Of a stretch of DNA of 13,344 nt, positions 1 through 7,066 are shown piece after piece. Positions within the stretch are counted from its first letter, which is position 1, and the number at the start of each line of letters is the position of its first letter. The DNA comes from an uncultured Bacilli bacterium. GTDB lineage: Bacteria > Bacillota_I > Bacilli_A > RF39 > UBA660. The stretch covers positions 1 to 13,344 of the forward strand of contig CAKOLT010000024.1 in NCBI GenBank assembly GCA_934096315.1, written 5' to 3'. A model generated the notes under the pieces. That model did not search any database and had not been told where the DNA came from. It was given only the letters and a program-made list of their open reading frames with translations. A program made the position numbers and the translations under genes.

Positions 1-41
1 CGATTTTGAAGTACTTATATTTGCTCTTCTCCTTTTAAAAC

Positions 42-425
42 TTATGACTTCCTTATAGCTACAACAGCATCATTTCCTGATGCAATAGCAATTCCCTTAA
101 GCAAGTCCTTTACAGTCATAACCTCCCCAGGCTCCAAAAATATTTGTGATCCCCCCATTGAAGAAGCATTATCTGATGCAGTAACCTTATCATCCCATGA
201 CAGATTACCACTTTCTATATTCTCCATAATAATTAGCATAGTCATAATCTTTGTCATCGAAGCAGGTGGAAGCTTCTCATAACTATTCTTTTCAAATAAT
301 ATTTGCCCAGTTGAAGCTTCAATAATAATCGCAGACGTCGCATTACTTGCAAGAGAGGTCTCCTCTTCACCATAAACCATTATAGGTATTAAAAATAAAC
401 ATAATGTTAAAATTATTTTTTTCAT
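42..425 (-). pseudogene. Truncated D-alanyl-D-alanine carboxypeptidase (peptidase S11, DacA/DacF-like)
   Basis: N-terminal third of a penicillin-binding D,D-carboxypeptidase, which trims the terminal D-Ala of peptidoglycan stem peptides outside the membrane. I start it at the ATG at 425: it is preceded by AGGTGA at good spacing and begins directly with a signal peptide (MKKIILTLCLFLIPIMVYG). A start 12 codons upstream has no such site. The catalytic SxxK motif is present as SMTK near residue 57 and the SxN motif as SGN near residue 116. The protein then diverges from the family directly after SGNDAVVAI and stops after three more residues (127 aa in all, against roughly 380-400 usual). The KTG motif and C-terminal beta domain are missing, so an active enzyme is not expected. 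Past the stop, the same frame reads GEEQI and VLQN around a second TAA, faintly like the family's G-S-E-E-x-F-V-x-L-M-N. This would fit a decayed gene, but only 41 bases remain in the window. Confidence 0.7.
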
Positions 426-494
426 ATCTTCACCTAGTAAATAATACGCTAAATATATCAAAAAAAGAAGAACAAAATAATAATTTTACTAAAG

Positions 495-517
495 AAAAAA
501 ATACCCAAAAGGGTATT
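495..517 (-). terminator. Intrinsic terminator of the RNase J-led operon
   Basis: Inverted repeat AATACCC-AAAA-GGGTATT (500-517, perfect 7-bp stem, 4-nt loop). Read on the minus strand it is followed at once by a run of six or more T (495-500, then further T-rich sequence). It lies 17 bases beyond the stop of the 101-aa gene, so it closes the operon that starts near 6970. The plus-strand side has no T tract, so it works in one direction only. Confidence 0.85.
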
Positions 518-533
518 CTAAACAATAACTAAA

Positions 534-839
534 TTAAAGAAGTTCAAATATAGATTCAGGTTCCTCATTAATTCTATTTACAAACATCACAAGATTATTC
601 TTTTCAGATAATAATTGTATAAATTTATTATATGAATAAGTAAATAAATCAATATTAATATAAAGTAATTCATCTACATTTTTTATACCAATATTTTTTA
701 AATAATTATATATTTTTTTAAAGTTATCAATATCAGCTTCTAAACTATATAACTGACTTAATGAATACTTATCTAGAATCATTTTGCACATATCATCTTT
801 AATTCCAAGTTCTTTAAATGTTTTTAACATAATATCCAT
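534..839 (-). CDS. Hypothetical 101-aa helical-repeat protein, last gene of RNase J operon
   Basis: I do not recognise this protein. It has no signal peptide or membrane segment and is predicted to be cytosolic and all-helical. The sequence falls into about three units of 30-40 residues with the rhythm 'helix, L-K-x-x-G-I, helix, next unit' (for example NYLKNIGI, then VDELLYINIDLFTYS, then FIQLLSEKNNL). This spacing recalls mTERF-type helical repeats and matches units in the upstream 618-aa protein, so the two may be related or interact; that is inference. The start at 839 is chosen because GAGAGG, overlapping the end of the upstream gene, lies 9 bases before it. A second Met is three codons in. 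The gap to the 618-aa gene is 6 bases, and an intrinsic terminator follows directly. Confidence 0.75.
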   Translation of the reverse strand: MDIMLKTFKELGIKDDMCKMILDKYSLSQLYSLEADIDNFKKIYNYLKNIGIKNVDELLYINIDLFTYSYNKFIQLLSEKNNLVMFVNRINEEPESIFELL

Positions 840-845
840 AGTTTA

Positions 846-2702
846 CTATCCTCTCAATAATTCTTTTCCCTTTACTATCTTAGTATATACAAACTCTTCT
901 TTTCTAAGAACTCTAACTATTTTAAAGTACTCTTCTTTAGTAAGAATACTACCTCTAGTAATTACATATAAAAGTGAATCAAAGGTAGAAGCATACCCAC
1001 TTCGAAGAAGTGTATCATAATATCTTTGTACTTTATATCTTGAAATTAACACCCCATCAATATTATATAACCCACTGTTACTAGGATCCATATAATTTTC
1101 ATCAAGTATTTTAATATGCTCTCTAGCTAAACGATCCCTTTCTCTATCACTATCACTAAATAACACTAAAGTAATATCATTACTACTATTTGAGGTAATA
1201 TCCTCATATCTATCATAATAAATCATATCATTTTTATTTTGATAACTACTAAATAATTGATAAGTACCATCATCATCCACTAAATAACCATAAGATACTA
1301 ATTTTTTTATTTGTTCATCAGTTAGTTTATGTAATTTTGATATCTCTTGTTTTAAATTTAACCTACTAGGAGTCGACTTATTCGAATAAATAGGTATATT
1401 TTCTTTATTATATAAAGCCATTCTTAAAAATATGGGTTCCATTACCTTAAGAGTATAACCTGCCCTTGAAGGATTTTGAGCAATATAAGAAGAACAACCT
1501 AATTCTCTAAATATATCTATAATATCTAAAGAATTTTTACCCTTAAGTGATGATAATATTCCAAGATAAAATTCCTTCCTCATTCCATAAAATTTATACT
1601 TATTAATATTTGCTATAAATGTATCAGCACTCATTACAAATATACTTCCACATTTATTCATCATTTTATTAATATCAGCATTTTCATCTTCCTTTAAAAT
1701 ATATTCCCTAATTAAAGAGTAATTTTGAAAGGCTCCAGAGACAGTTTTACCACCCTCTCCACCAAGACCTGGATGATTCTTAACAATTCTTTTACCACCT
1801 TTAATAAATATTTGTGGGTTTCTTAAATAATTTTCAAATACATTACTAAGACTATCATCATAATTACGTGAATCATGTTTAATATTTTGAATAATTTTAT
1901 TAACTATATCCCGATTAGACATAATTAGAACATCCACAAATTTAGTACCATAATCTTTAATAGATACTTTTACACCGCCTTCTGCAAGAACTTCAAGAAT
2001 ACTTTCTATATTAGTTAAATTACCAAAAGTAGTAAGTCTTTTTATAGAAGCTTGTTTAAATAAATTAAAATCATATCCATACTCTGAAAATAATATTGTT
2101 AAAGACTCCTTATCTATTTCTACATCATTAGGAGTAATCTCCTCAGCTTCTTCCACTTCCATAAGAGATAATTTATATATCTCTCTATTAAGTTCCTTTA
2201 CAATTTTTAAAATTACATCAGTCTTAATAAAATCAAGTTTTTTAAGATTATCTAATACTTCTATAAACAAATCATAAGAATATTCATCTGTACTAGCTAT
2301 TCTCTTTTTAAAACCAAGTAAATAATCTCTTTCTAACTTATATGATTCTAACAGTTTCTTCTCTTCTTCATATCTTTTTAACCTGTCTTCTAAAATTGTA
2401 TAGTATTTTTCCCCGAAAGATATTATATAGTCCTTTTGTTCTTCACTTAAATAAAATAGATTATAAATTGTTTTTAACATCTTTATTTGATTAAATTCTT
2501 CTACTAAATTATAGCCTTCGAAAACTTCTTTAAAAACTGCTTCATCTATTTTAAATACTAAAGAAGCCTCCCCATCTTTTATTCTTTTAAGTATATCTAA
2601 GTATTCATCACTTATATTTGAATACGAAGTTAACTCAAAATTATCTATTTTTTTATCAAAGTAATCTATTCTTTCATTAAGTATACCTAATAAAATATTC
2701 AT
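846..2702 (-). CDS. Hypothetical 618-aa cytosolic protein with mTERF-like helical repeats
   Basis: Function unknown. No signal peptide or membrane segment is visible. Residues about 1-190 are helical, with a charged, coiled-coil-like stretch at about 100-125 and an acidic linker near 181-198. Residues about 200-410 contain repeat-like units such as ILEVLAEGGV...FVDVLIMSNRDIV and CGSIFVMSADTFIANINKYKFYGM. The latter resembles the mTERF pattern (P-x-x-[IL]-x-x-S-x-[ED]-x-[LF]-x-x-N-[LI], about 7 residues, G-[IM]). A Gly/Lys-rich loop interrupts at about 302-319 (GGKRIVKNHPGLGGEGGK), a possible nucleic-acid or phosphate contact. The C-terminal block (about 540-600, with NIDGVLISRYKVQRYYDTL) looks like a distinct compact domain. 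The gene starts 3 bases after the stop of the 677-aa gene, whose last codons provide the GGGAGG ribosome site. A role beside RNase J, for example RNA binding, is suggested by context only. Confidence 0.8.
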   Translation of the reverse strand: MNILLGILNERIDYFDKKIDNFELTSYSNISDEYLDILKRIKDGEASLVFKIDEAVFKEVFEGYNLVEEFNQIKMLKTIYNLFYLSEEQKDYIISFGEKYYTILEDRLKRYEEEKKLLESYKLERDYLLGFKKRIASTDEYSYDLFIEVLDNLKKLDFIKTDVILKIVKELNREIYKLSLMEVEEAEEITPNDVEIDKESLTILFSEYGYDFNLFKQASIKRLTTFGNLTNIESILEVLAEGGVKVSIKDYGTKFVDVLIMSNRDIVNKIIQNIKHDSRNYDDSLSNVFENYLRNPQIFIKGGKRIVKNHPGLGGEGGKTVSGAFQNYSLIREYILKEDENADINKMMNKCGSIFVMSADTFIANINKYKFYGMRKEFYLGILSSLKGKNSLDIIDIFRELGCSSYIAQNPSRAGYTLKVMEPIFLRMALYNKENIPIYSNKSTPSRLNLKQEISKLHKLTDEQIKKLVSYGYLVDDDGTYQLFSSYQNKNDMIYYDRYEDITSNSSNDITLVLFSDSDRERDRLAREHIKILDENYMDPSNSGLYNIDGVLISRYKVQRYYDTLLRSGYASTFDSLLYVITRGSILTKEEYFKIVRVLRKEEFVYTKIVKGKELLRG

Positions 2703-2705
2703 ACC

Positions 2706-4739
2706 TTATTCCCTCCCCTTTTTCTTGTCAACAGTAGTACCCTTAAAGGGATCATCTTTAAGGCTAATATAAATATCATTACTTTGTTCTATTAAAGATG
2801 TAGCCAAACTAAATTCTTCCGGAGTAAAAGGACCTTTACTACCAAATAACTTATTCAATTTTTCGATATTTTTTCTTTCTCTAGAAATTCTTCCATTAAA
2901 ATGGCTATACGTTACTCTAACATCATGTTCAATATATGTTCCTAAAAGTAAAATTATATTAATTCTATTATTATTACCATATTTAGCCATTAACTGCGAT
3001 CTTTTTTCCTCAGAAAGTGAAAGTGTTCGATAACTTATTCTAGCATCACTACTACGTAATCTATAATATTCCTTACCCTCTCCTTCAATATGATGACTTC
3101 TTCCCTCTGATGCAGTCAATTCCAAAGAAGTTAGTTTATAAAATAACCCTAACCCCGTTACTACTGCTCTAACATCTTTATCTTCAACTGAGCCATTTAA
3201 CATTCCTGCATGATCTTTAGAAATGAAAGATACTCCATCAGAATCATTAAGCATTACGAATAAATTCTTCCCTGTTTTTAAATTATCCCAACTAGTATTT
3301 ACAGAAACTGGTTCTAAAGTATCTGCCTCTTTTTCTTTTTCCTCAGGACTAATCTCATAATACTTACTAATCTCCTTAAAAGACTGTTGTAATAGCGGTA
3401 ACCCTTCTCTAATTGCTTTAACATCTTTTTTTAACAAAGTAATTGAGGATTTAAGCTCTTCTTCAGAAACATTTTCCTCCATACTAATTAAACTATAAGT
3501 TTCATTATAACTATCCCATATATGTTTAAAATTTTCTAAGGCATCAGTAAAATAAGCATAAGTATGACTATAACCTTTATCCTCACTCTTTTCCCTTAAA
3601 TAATTATCTCTAATCATCTCAGCTTTTTCTAATAACTTGCTTATACTATCTCTCTCATTTTTTTTAAGTCCGGCATTCTGTAAATTACCTATTATTTTAT
3701 TTTTTCTCTGAATTACCATAAGTAACTTATCATATTCTTCAAGAACATATTCATATATTTTGAAGATATCTTCTTTATTATCTTTAGTTAACTTAGTGTT
3801 TATTAAATTACAAATATCATAGTATATTACATTCCATCTACTTACATAGTCCTCATTAAACATATAAGTTTGTTTTCTATCAGAGAAAGTTAAAGGAACA
3901 TCCTGGAGTAATAACACCGTAGTATCCCCTACCTCACTTATTTTCTTGTGCTTTTTAAGTTTGTTTATAATATCTTTAATTCTTCCAATAGTTTTTTTCT
4001 CTAAACTACTTAACTCTATATTACTAGGATCATCTTCCATAACCTCGCTATCATCTTCTTCTGCAAGGGCAAAATCATCATAAACGCTAAGAGTATCTGA
4101 TGATCCATAAACATCATCTATATTTCTTTCAACTATTGGTAAAAAGCCTCTGATATCTTCACTATTATTTAAAAACATTAAATTACTATGACAAATATCA
4201 ATTATAAGTTCTCTTTTAATCTCCTCATCTATATCACTTTCATTAATAAAATCTAATAACCCATTTAATTTATCTTCTTTCAAAGTCTTAGTTAAACCAT
4301 TCTCTGTTACAAGTGCATAATAACTATTTAACTCTGATACAATACTCATCATTTTAACTTTAAGAGCATTATATTCTAGCCTCCAGTTGGAAAGACTTTC
4401 TCCAAGAAGACTTATTACATCATTAACAGTAGATGTTGCAATAGCCTTTTGAGGAGAGTCATAATCTAAAGATGATATTTCGAGTAAGGGTAAAAAAGTT
4501 TCACTAAATTTATCAATTTTTGGATATATTATCTTAATTATTTCATCAAGTTCAGTGCCAAAATCTTGATAATTATAGTTACCACTAGTTAGACTATTAT
4601 AAACTCTAGTAGCTTTTTCCACTCTAGTTTCAAGTAAATTTCCACTTATACCTCTTTCGTCAGCTTCTTCCATAAACTTAGAAATAACCTTAGGAATACT
4701 ATCATTAATATACTTTTTTAATATTTCATAATTATTCAT
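2706..4739 (-). CDS. Hypothetical 677-aa protein with C-terminal RelE/ParE-like segment
   Basis: Not a family I can name. No export signal or membrane helix is visible. Residues about 1-200 are mostly helical, 226-238 form an acidic linker (EEDDSEVMEDD), and about 245-470 are helical with coiled-coil character. After a short linker, a mixed alpha/beta C-terminal domain begins near 490 (NLFVMLNDSDGVSFISKDHAG). Within it, residues 558-608 (YYRLRSSDARISYRTL, about 20 charged residues, then NRINIILLLGTYIEHDV) follow the RelE/ParE core pattern: Y-R-L-R-x-x-D-x-R-I-x-Y, strand, hydrophobic strand ending in G-x-x-x-x-x-D. That similarity is seen by eye; the remote homology is inference. The start at 4739 has AAAGGTG 6 bases before it. 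It lies 13 bases after the 173-aa gene and 3 bases before the 618-aa gene, so the three are probably co-translated and may form a complex. Confidence 0.8.
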   Translation of the reverse strand: MNNYEILKKYINDSIPKVISKFMEEADERGISGNLLETRVEKATRVYNSLTSGNYNYQDFGTELDEIIKIIYPKIDKFSETFLPLLEISSLDYDSPQKAIATSTVNDVISLLGESLSNWRLEYNALKVKMMSIVSELNSYYALVTENGLTKTLKEDKLNGLLDFINESDIDEEIKRELIIDICHSNLMFLNNSEDIRGFLPIVERNIDDVYGSSDTLSVYDDFALAEEDDSEVMEDDPSNIELSSLEKKTIGRIKDIINKLKKHKKISEVGDTTVLLLQDVPLTFSDRKQTYMFNEDYVSRWNVIYYDICNLINTKLTKDNKEDIFKIYEYVLEEYDKLLMVIQRKNKIIGNLQNAGLKKNERDSISKLLEKAEMIRDNYLREKSEDKGYSHTYAYFTDALENFKHIWDSYNETYSLISMEENVSEEELKSSITLLKKDVKAIREGLPLLQQSFKEISKYYEISPEEKEKEADTLEPVSVNTSWDNLKTGKNLFVMLNDSDGVSFISKDHAGMLNGSVEDKDVRAVVTGLGLFYKLTSLELTASEGRSHHIEGEGKEYYRLRSSDARISYRTLSLSEEKRSQLMAKYGNNNRINIILLLGTYIEHDVRVTYSHFNGRISRERKNIEKLNKLFGSKGPFTPEEFSLATSLIEQSNDIYISLKDDPFKGTTVDKKKGRE

Positions 4740-4752
4740 AACACACCTTTAC

Positions 4753-5274
4753 CTATTTTTCCTTAATCTTATCATTTTTATAATTCACATTATCAATATA
4801 TCTCATTTCTTCTTCGCAGACTTGAAAACCACTTTTAAAGAATGTTATATTCATTCCAAGAGATGCTTCAAATCTTACCATTTCTTTTTTAAGATATTCT
4901 AAAAACTCCTTTGTATCCTCAGAAGACATACTTATTAAGCCTTCGAGAACCTGCAACTCTTTCATCTTTTTGGGGCCAACACCCATATTCCTAATCTTTT
5001 GAAGAATCCTCTTATACTCAGTACGCACTTTCTCCATTTCTGGTAAAACCTTACCATTTATAGTAAAAATCTTATCTTCGAGAGATTCTAATTCTCCGAT
5101 ATCACGAGCATTTACTTTAGATAAACAAAGCCATATTGTAGTTAACACTTTAAAAGTATCATCATCTAAAGCATTATTTATATTACTTTTAAGTTCTCTT
5201 AAATGGGGTTTTAAGTAATTTTTATCATTATCATAATTTATATAATTATATATATCATTACTAATATTACTCAT
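4753..5274 (-). CDS. Hypothetical 173-aa helical protein downstream of RNase J
   Basis: Function unknown. It is a soluble, almost entirely helical protein with a probable coiled coil around residues 72-95 (DKIFTINGKVLPEMEKVRTEYKRIL), a basic segment near 94-105 (KIRNMGVGPKKMKE) and a second amphipathic helix around 117-138. There are single Cys residues near 49 and 153 but no metal-binding cluster. The start at 5274 is well supported: AAGGAGG lies 5 bases upstream and is formed by the stop codon and following bases of the RNase J gene (gTAAGGAGG), so translation is probably coupled to it. The 677-aa gene follows after 13 bases. Position and coupling suggest an adaptor or partner for the RNase J homologue or the large proteins downstream; this is inference. 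Confidence 0.78.
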   Translation of the reverse strand: MSNISNDIYNYINYDNDKNYLKPHLRELKSNINNALDDDTFKVLTTIWLCLSKVNARDIGELESLEDKIFTINGKVLPEMEKVRTEYKRILQKIRNMGVGPKKMKELQVLEGLISMSSEDTKEFLEYLKKEMVRFEASLGMNITFFKSGFQVCEEEMRYIDNVNYKNDKIKEK

Positions 5275-5285
5275 TAAGACCCTCC

Positions 5286-6938
5286 TTACAACTCTATTTC
5301 CCCAATTACAGTAATAATCATAGGTTTACTTCCGGTTTGTTCAAATAAATATTTTGATAAATCATCTCTAATGGTATTTTTTATCTTCATGTATTCTACA
5401 TATCCATTTTTACCATTTTCCTTAATAATATTTAAACAAATATTTTTCATTTCATTAATTAACTCTTCACTTTCCTTAACATAGATAAATCCTCTAGTTA
5501 GTATTTCTGGACCCGCTACTATTTTCTTATTCTTCTTATTTAAAGTAGCAGAAATAATTACAATACCATTATTTGATAAAAGTTCTCTATCCTTAAGAAC
5601 CAATTCCCCAATATCATCAGAACTCTCTCCATCAATTAAGATATCACCACATTCTACCTTTTCAAAATTATCTACTAACTCCCCATTTTCAAAGGTTACT
5701 ACCTCTCCATTTGCTTTAAGTAAGATATTTTTTTCATCTATACCTACTTTTTCTGCAAGTTCAGCATTAATATACATATTTTTATATTCACCCTTTATAG
5801 GAAAGTAGTACTTAGGATTCATAAGTTCTATCATCATCATTAAGTCTTCACTTGAAGCATGATGGGAAAGATATTTCTTCGGAGGCAAAGTAACTACAGA
5901 AACTCCTAATTTAGCAAAACCATCAAGTATTTTTACAAATGTTTTTTCCATACCCTCATACACTGGAGTCGCTAAAAATACTGTATCTGTTTGTTTTAGT
6001 TTAACAAACTTATCATACCCATTTACTATTTTATTTATCATAGAATATGGTTTTTCTCTCTCATTAGAGTTTAATATTACTATATTATCATCATTAATAT
6101 TTGATAAATCTCCGATTATCTTTTTAGGAGTCTCTAAATAGCCATTACTAATAGCATAATTAATAATATTTTGAAGTCTTTTTCCCATAACAATTATTTT
6201 ACGGTCAGTCTTTGATACTTCATTAAATAATTCCTGTATTCTATATAAGTGTGAATTCAAAACATTAAATATTATTCTTCCTTCGCTTTTATTTAGAGTC
6301 TGTCTAATTAAATTAGATATCCTGTGGTTTGGAGCAGTGTGTCCAATCTTCTCTGCATATATAGACTCTGCTAATAAACATAATACTCCTTGTTTACCAA
6401 TATAGGCAAGCTTACCTATATCAGTTTGATAAGATCCTCTCATTAAAGCATCGAAAACAAAGTCTGATGCATAAAAGATAACCCCTTGGTCAGTATATAT
6501 AGAGTATCCAAAATTATCTGGTATTGAGTGAGATAAATTAACTGGAAATATCCTTACCTTACCAAATACTTCAGGATTATTTACTTTAATTACATTTAAA
6601 TTATTTGTATTTAAGTTATATGAATCAAATTCCTTTTTAACAATATCTATAGTAAACTTAGATCCATATATATTAACATCTCCGATTAACTCAATAACAT
6701 CTACTAGTGCTCCAATATTCTCATCATGACCATGTGTTAAAAATATCCCTTTTATTCTTTCTTTATTATTTTTTAAATAGTTAACATTAGGAATTATATA
6801 ATCAATTCCTAAAGTAAATTCATCTGTATATTTTAGTCCGGCATCAAAGACAAATAAATCATTATCTATATCAATGACATACATATTTTTACCGTTTTCA
6901 TTTAATCCCCCGAGACTAAATATTTTAATTTTACTCAT
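5286..6938 (-). CDS. rnj: Ribonuclease J family protein with degenerate active site (RNase J2-like)
   Basis: Metallo-beta-lactamase/beta-CASP protein of the RNase J family, which performs 5'-3' exonuclease and endonuclease steps of mRNA decay and rRNA maturation in Bacillota. At 550 aa it is full length. The family framework is clear: LGGLNENGKNMYVI (9-22), FDAGLKY (31-37), GIDYIIPNVNYL (44-55), LTHGH (67-71), HSIPDNFGYSI (137-147), ASDFVFD (157-163), the beta-CASP segment (about 200-340), HHASSEDL (359-366) and PIKGEY (380-385), then the C-terminal domain to 550. The usual H-x-H-x-D-H motif reads H-G-H-D-E-N (69-74), and the usual C-terminal H-G-E-Y reads K-G-E-Y (382-385). Thus Asp, His and His ligands become Glu, Asn and Lys. 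His69, His71, His137 and Asp159 remain. I therefore expect weak or no nuclease activity and a structural or regulatory role like RNase J2. The start at 6938 has AAGGAG 6 bases upstream. First gene of its operon. Confidence 0.92.
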   Translation of the reverse strand: MSKIKIFSLGGLNENGKNMYVIDIDNDLFVFDAGLKYTDEFTLGIDYIIPNVNYLKNNKERIKGIFLTHGHDENIGALVDVIELIGDVNIYGSKFTIDIVKKEFDSYNLNTNNLNVIKVNNPEVFGKVRIFPVNLSHSIPDNFGYSIYTDQGVIFYASDFVFDALMRGSYQTDIGKLAYIGKQGVLCLLAESIYAEKIGHTAPNHRISNLIRQTLNKSEGRIIFNVLNSHLYRIQELFNEVSKTDRKIIVMGKRLQNIINYAISNGYLETPKKIIGDLSNINDDNIVILNSNEREKPYSMINKIVNGYDKFVKLKQTDTVFLATPVYEGMEKTFVKILDGFAKLGVSVVTLPPKKYLSHHASSEDLMMMIELMNPKYYFPIKGEYKNMYINAELAEKVGIDEKNILLKANGEVVTFENGELVDNFEKVECGDILIDGESSDDIGELVLKDRELLSNNGIVIISATLNKKNKKIVAGPEILTRGFIYVKESEELINEMKNICLNIIKENGKNGYVEYMKIKNTIRDDLSKYLFEQTGSKPMIITVIGEIEL

Positions 6939-6974
6939 TTTTCTCCTTCCTTAATAAAGTATAAAGACAAACAT

Positions 6975-7003
6975 ATTATATCAAATATAAACGGGGTTGT
7001 CAA
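6975..7003 (-). promoter_or_regulatory. Consensus sigma-A promoter of the RNase J operon
   Basis: Minus strand: -35 TTGACA at 6998-7003, 17-base spacer, -10 TATAAT at 6975-6980. Both hexamers are perfect and the spacing is ideal. Predicted transcription start is near 6968, giving a leader of about 30 nt before the ATG at 6938 with its AAGGAG site. It drives the RNase J, 173-, 677-, 618- and 101-aa genes down to the terminator at 495-517. Such strength suggests high, constitutive expression. Confidence 0.88.
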
Positions 7004-7004
7004 A

Positions 7005-7066
7005 TAAGAAAAAAGAGTTATTTTTAAATAAAATAATCCTATCTATTTAAAACACTTAACTCTTTT
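7005..7066 (-). terminator. Possible weak terminator overlapping the 3' end of dnaE
   Basis: A perfect 10-bp inverted repeat pairs 7057-7066 (minus strand AAAAGAGTTA, inside the last dnaE codons) with 7011-7020 (TAACTCTTTT), which runs into further T-rich sequence (TTCTTATTT). The loop is long (36 nt) and the stem has only two G-C pairs, so termination would be inefficient. Translating ribosomes also cover the upstream arm. The downstream RNase J promoter begins directly after the T tract. Some read-through from dnaE into the second operon is therefore likely. Confidence 0.4.

Noticed and set aside
426..461. Upstream start for the carboxypeptidase adding 12 residues
   Set aside because: It has no ribosome site and would place a non-signal extension before a clear signal peptide.
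784..1020. Plus-strand open frame of 78 codons overlapping the 101- and 618-aa genes
   Set aside because: It lies antisense across the junction of two well-supported genes, has no ribosome site or recognisable motif, and reads as a low-complexity shadow.
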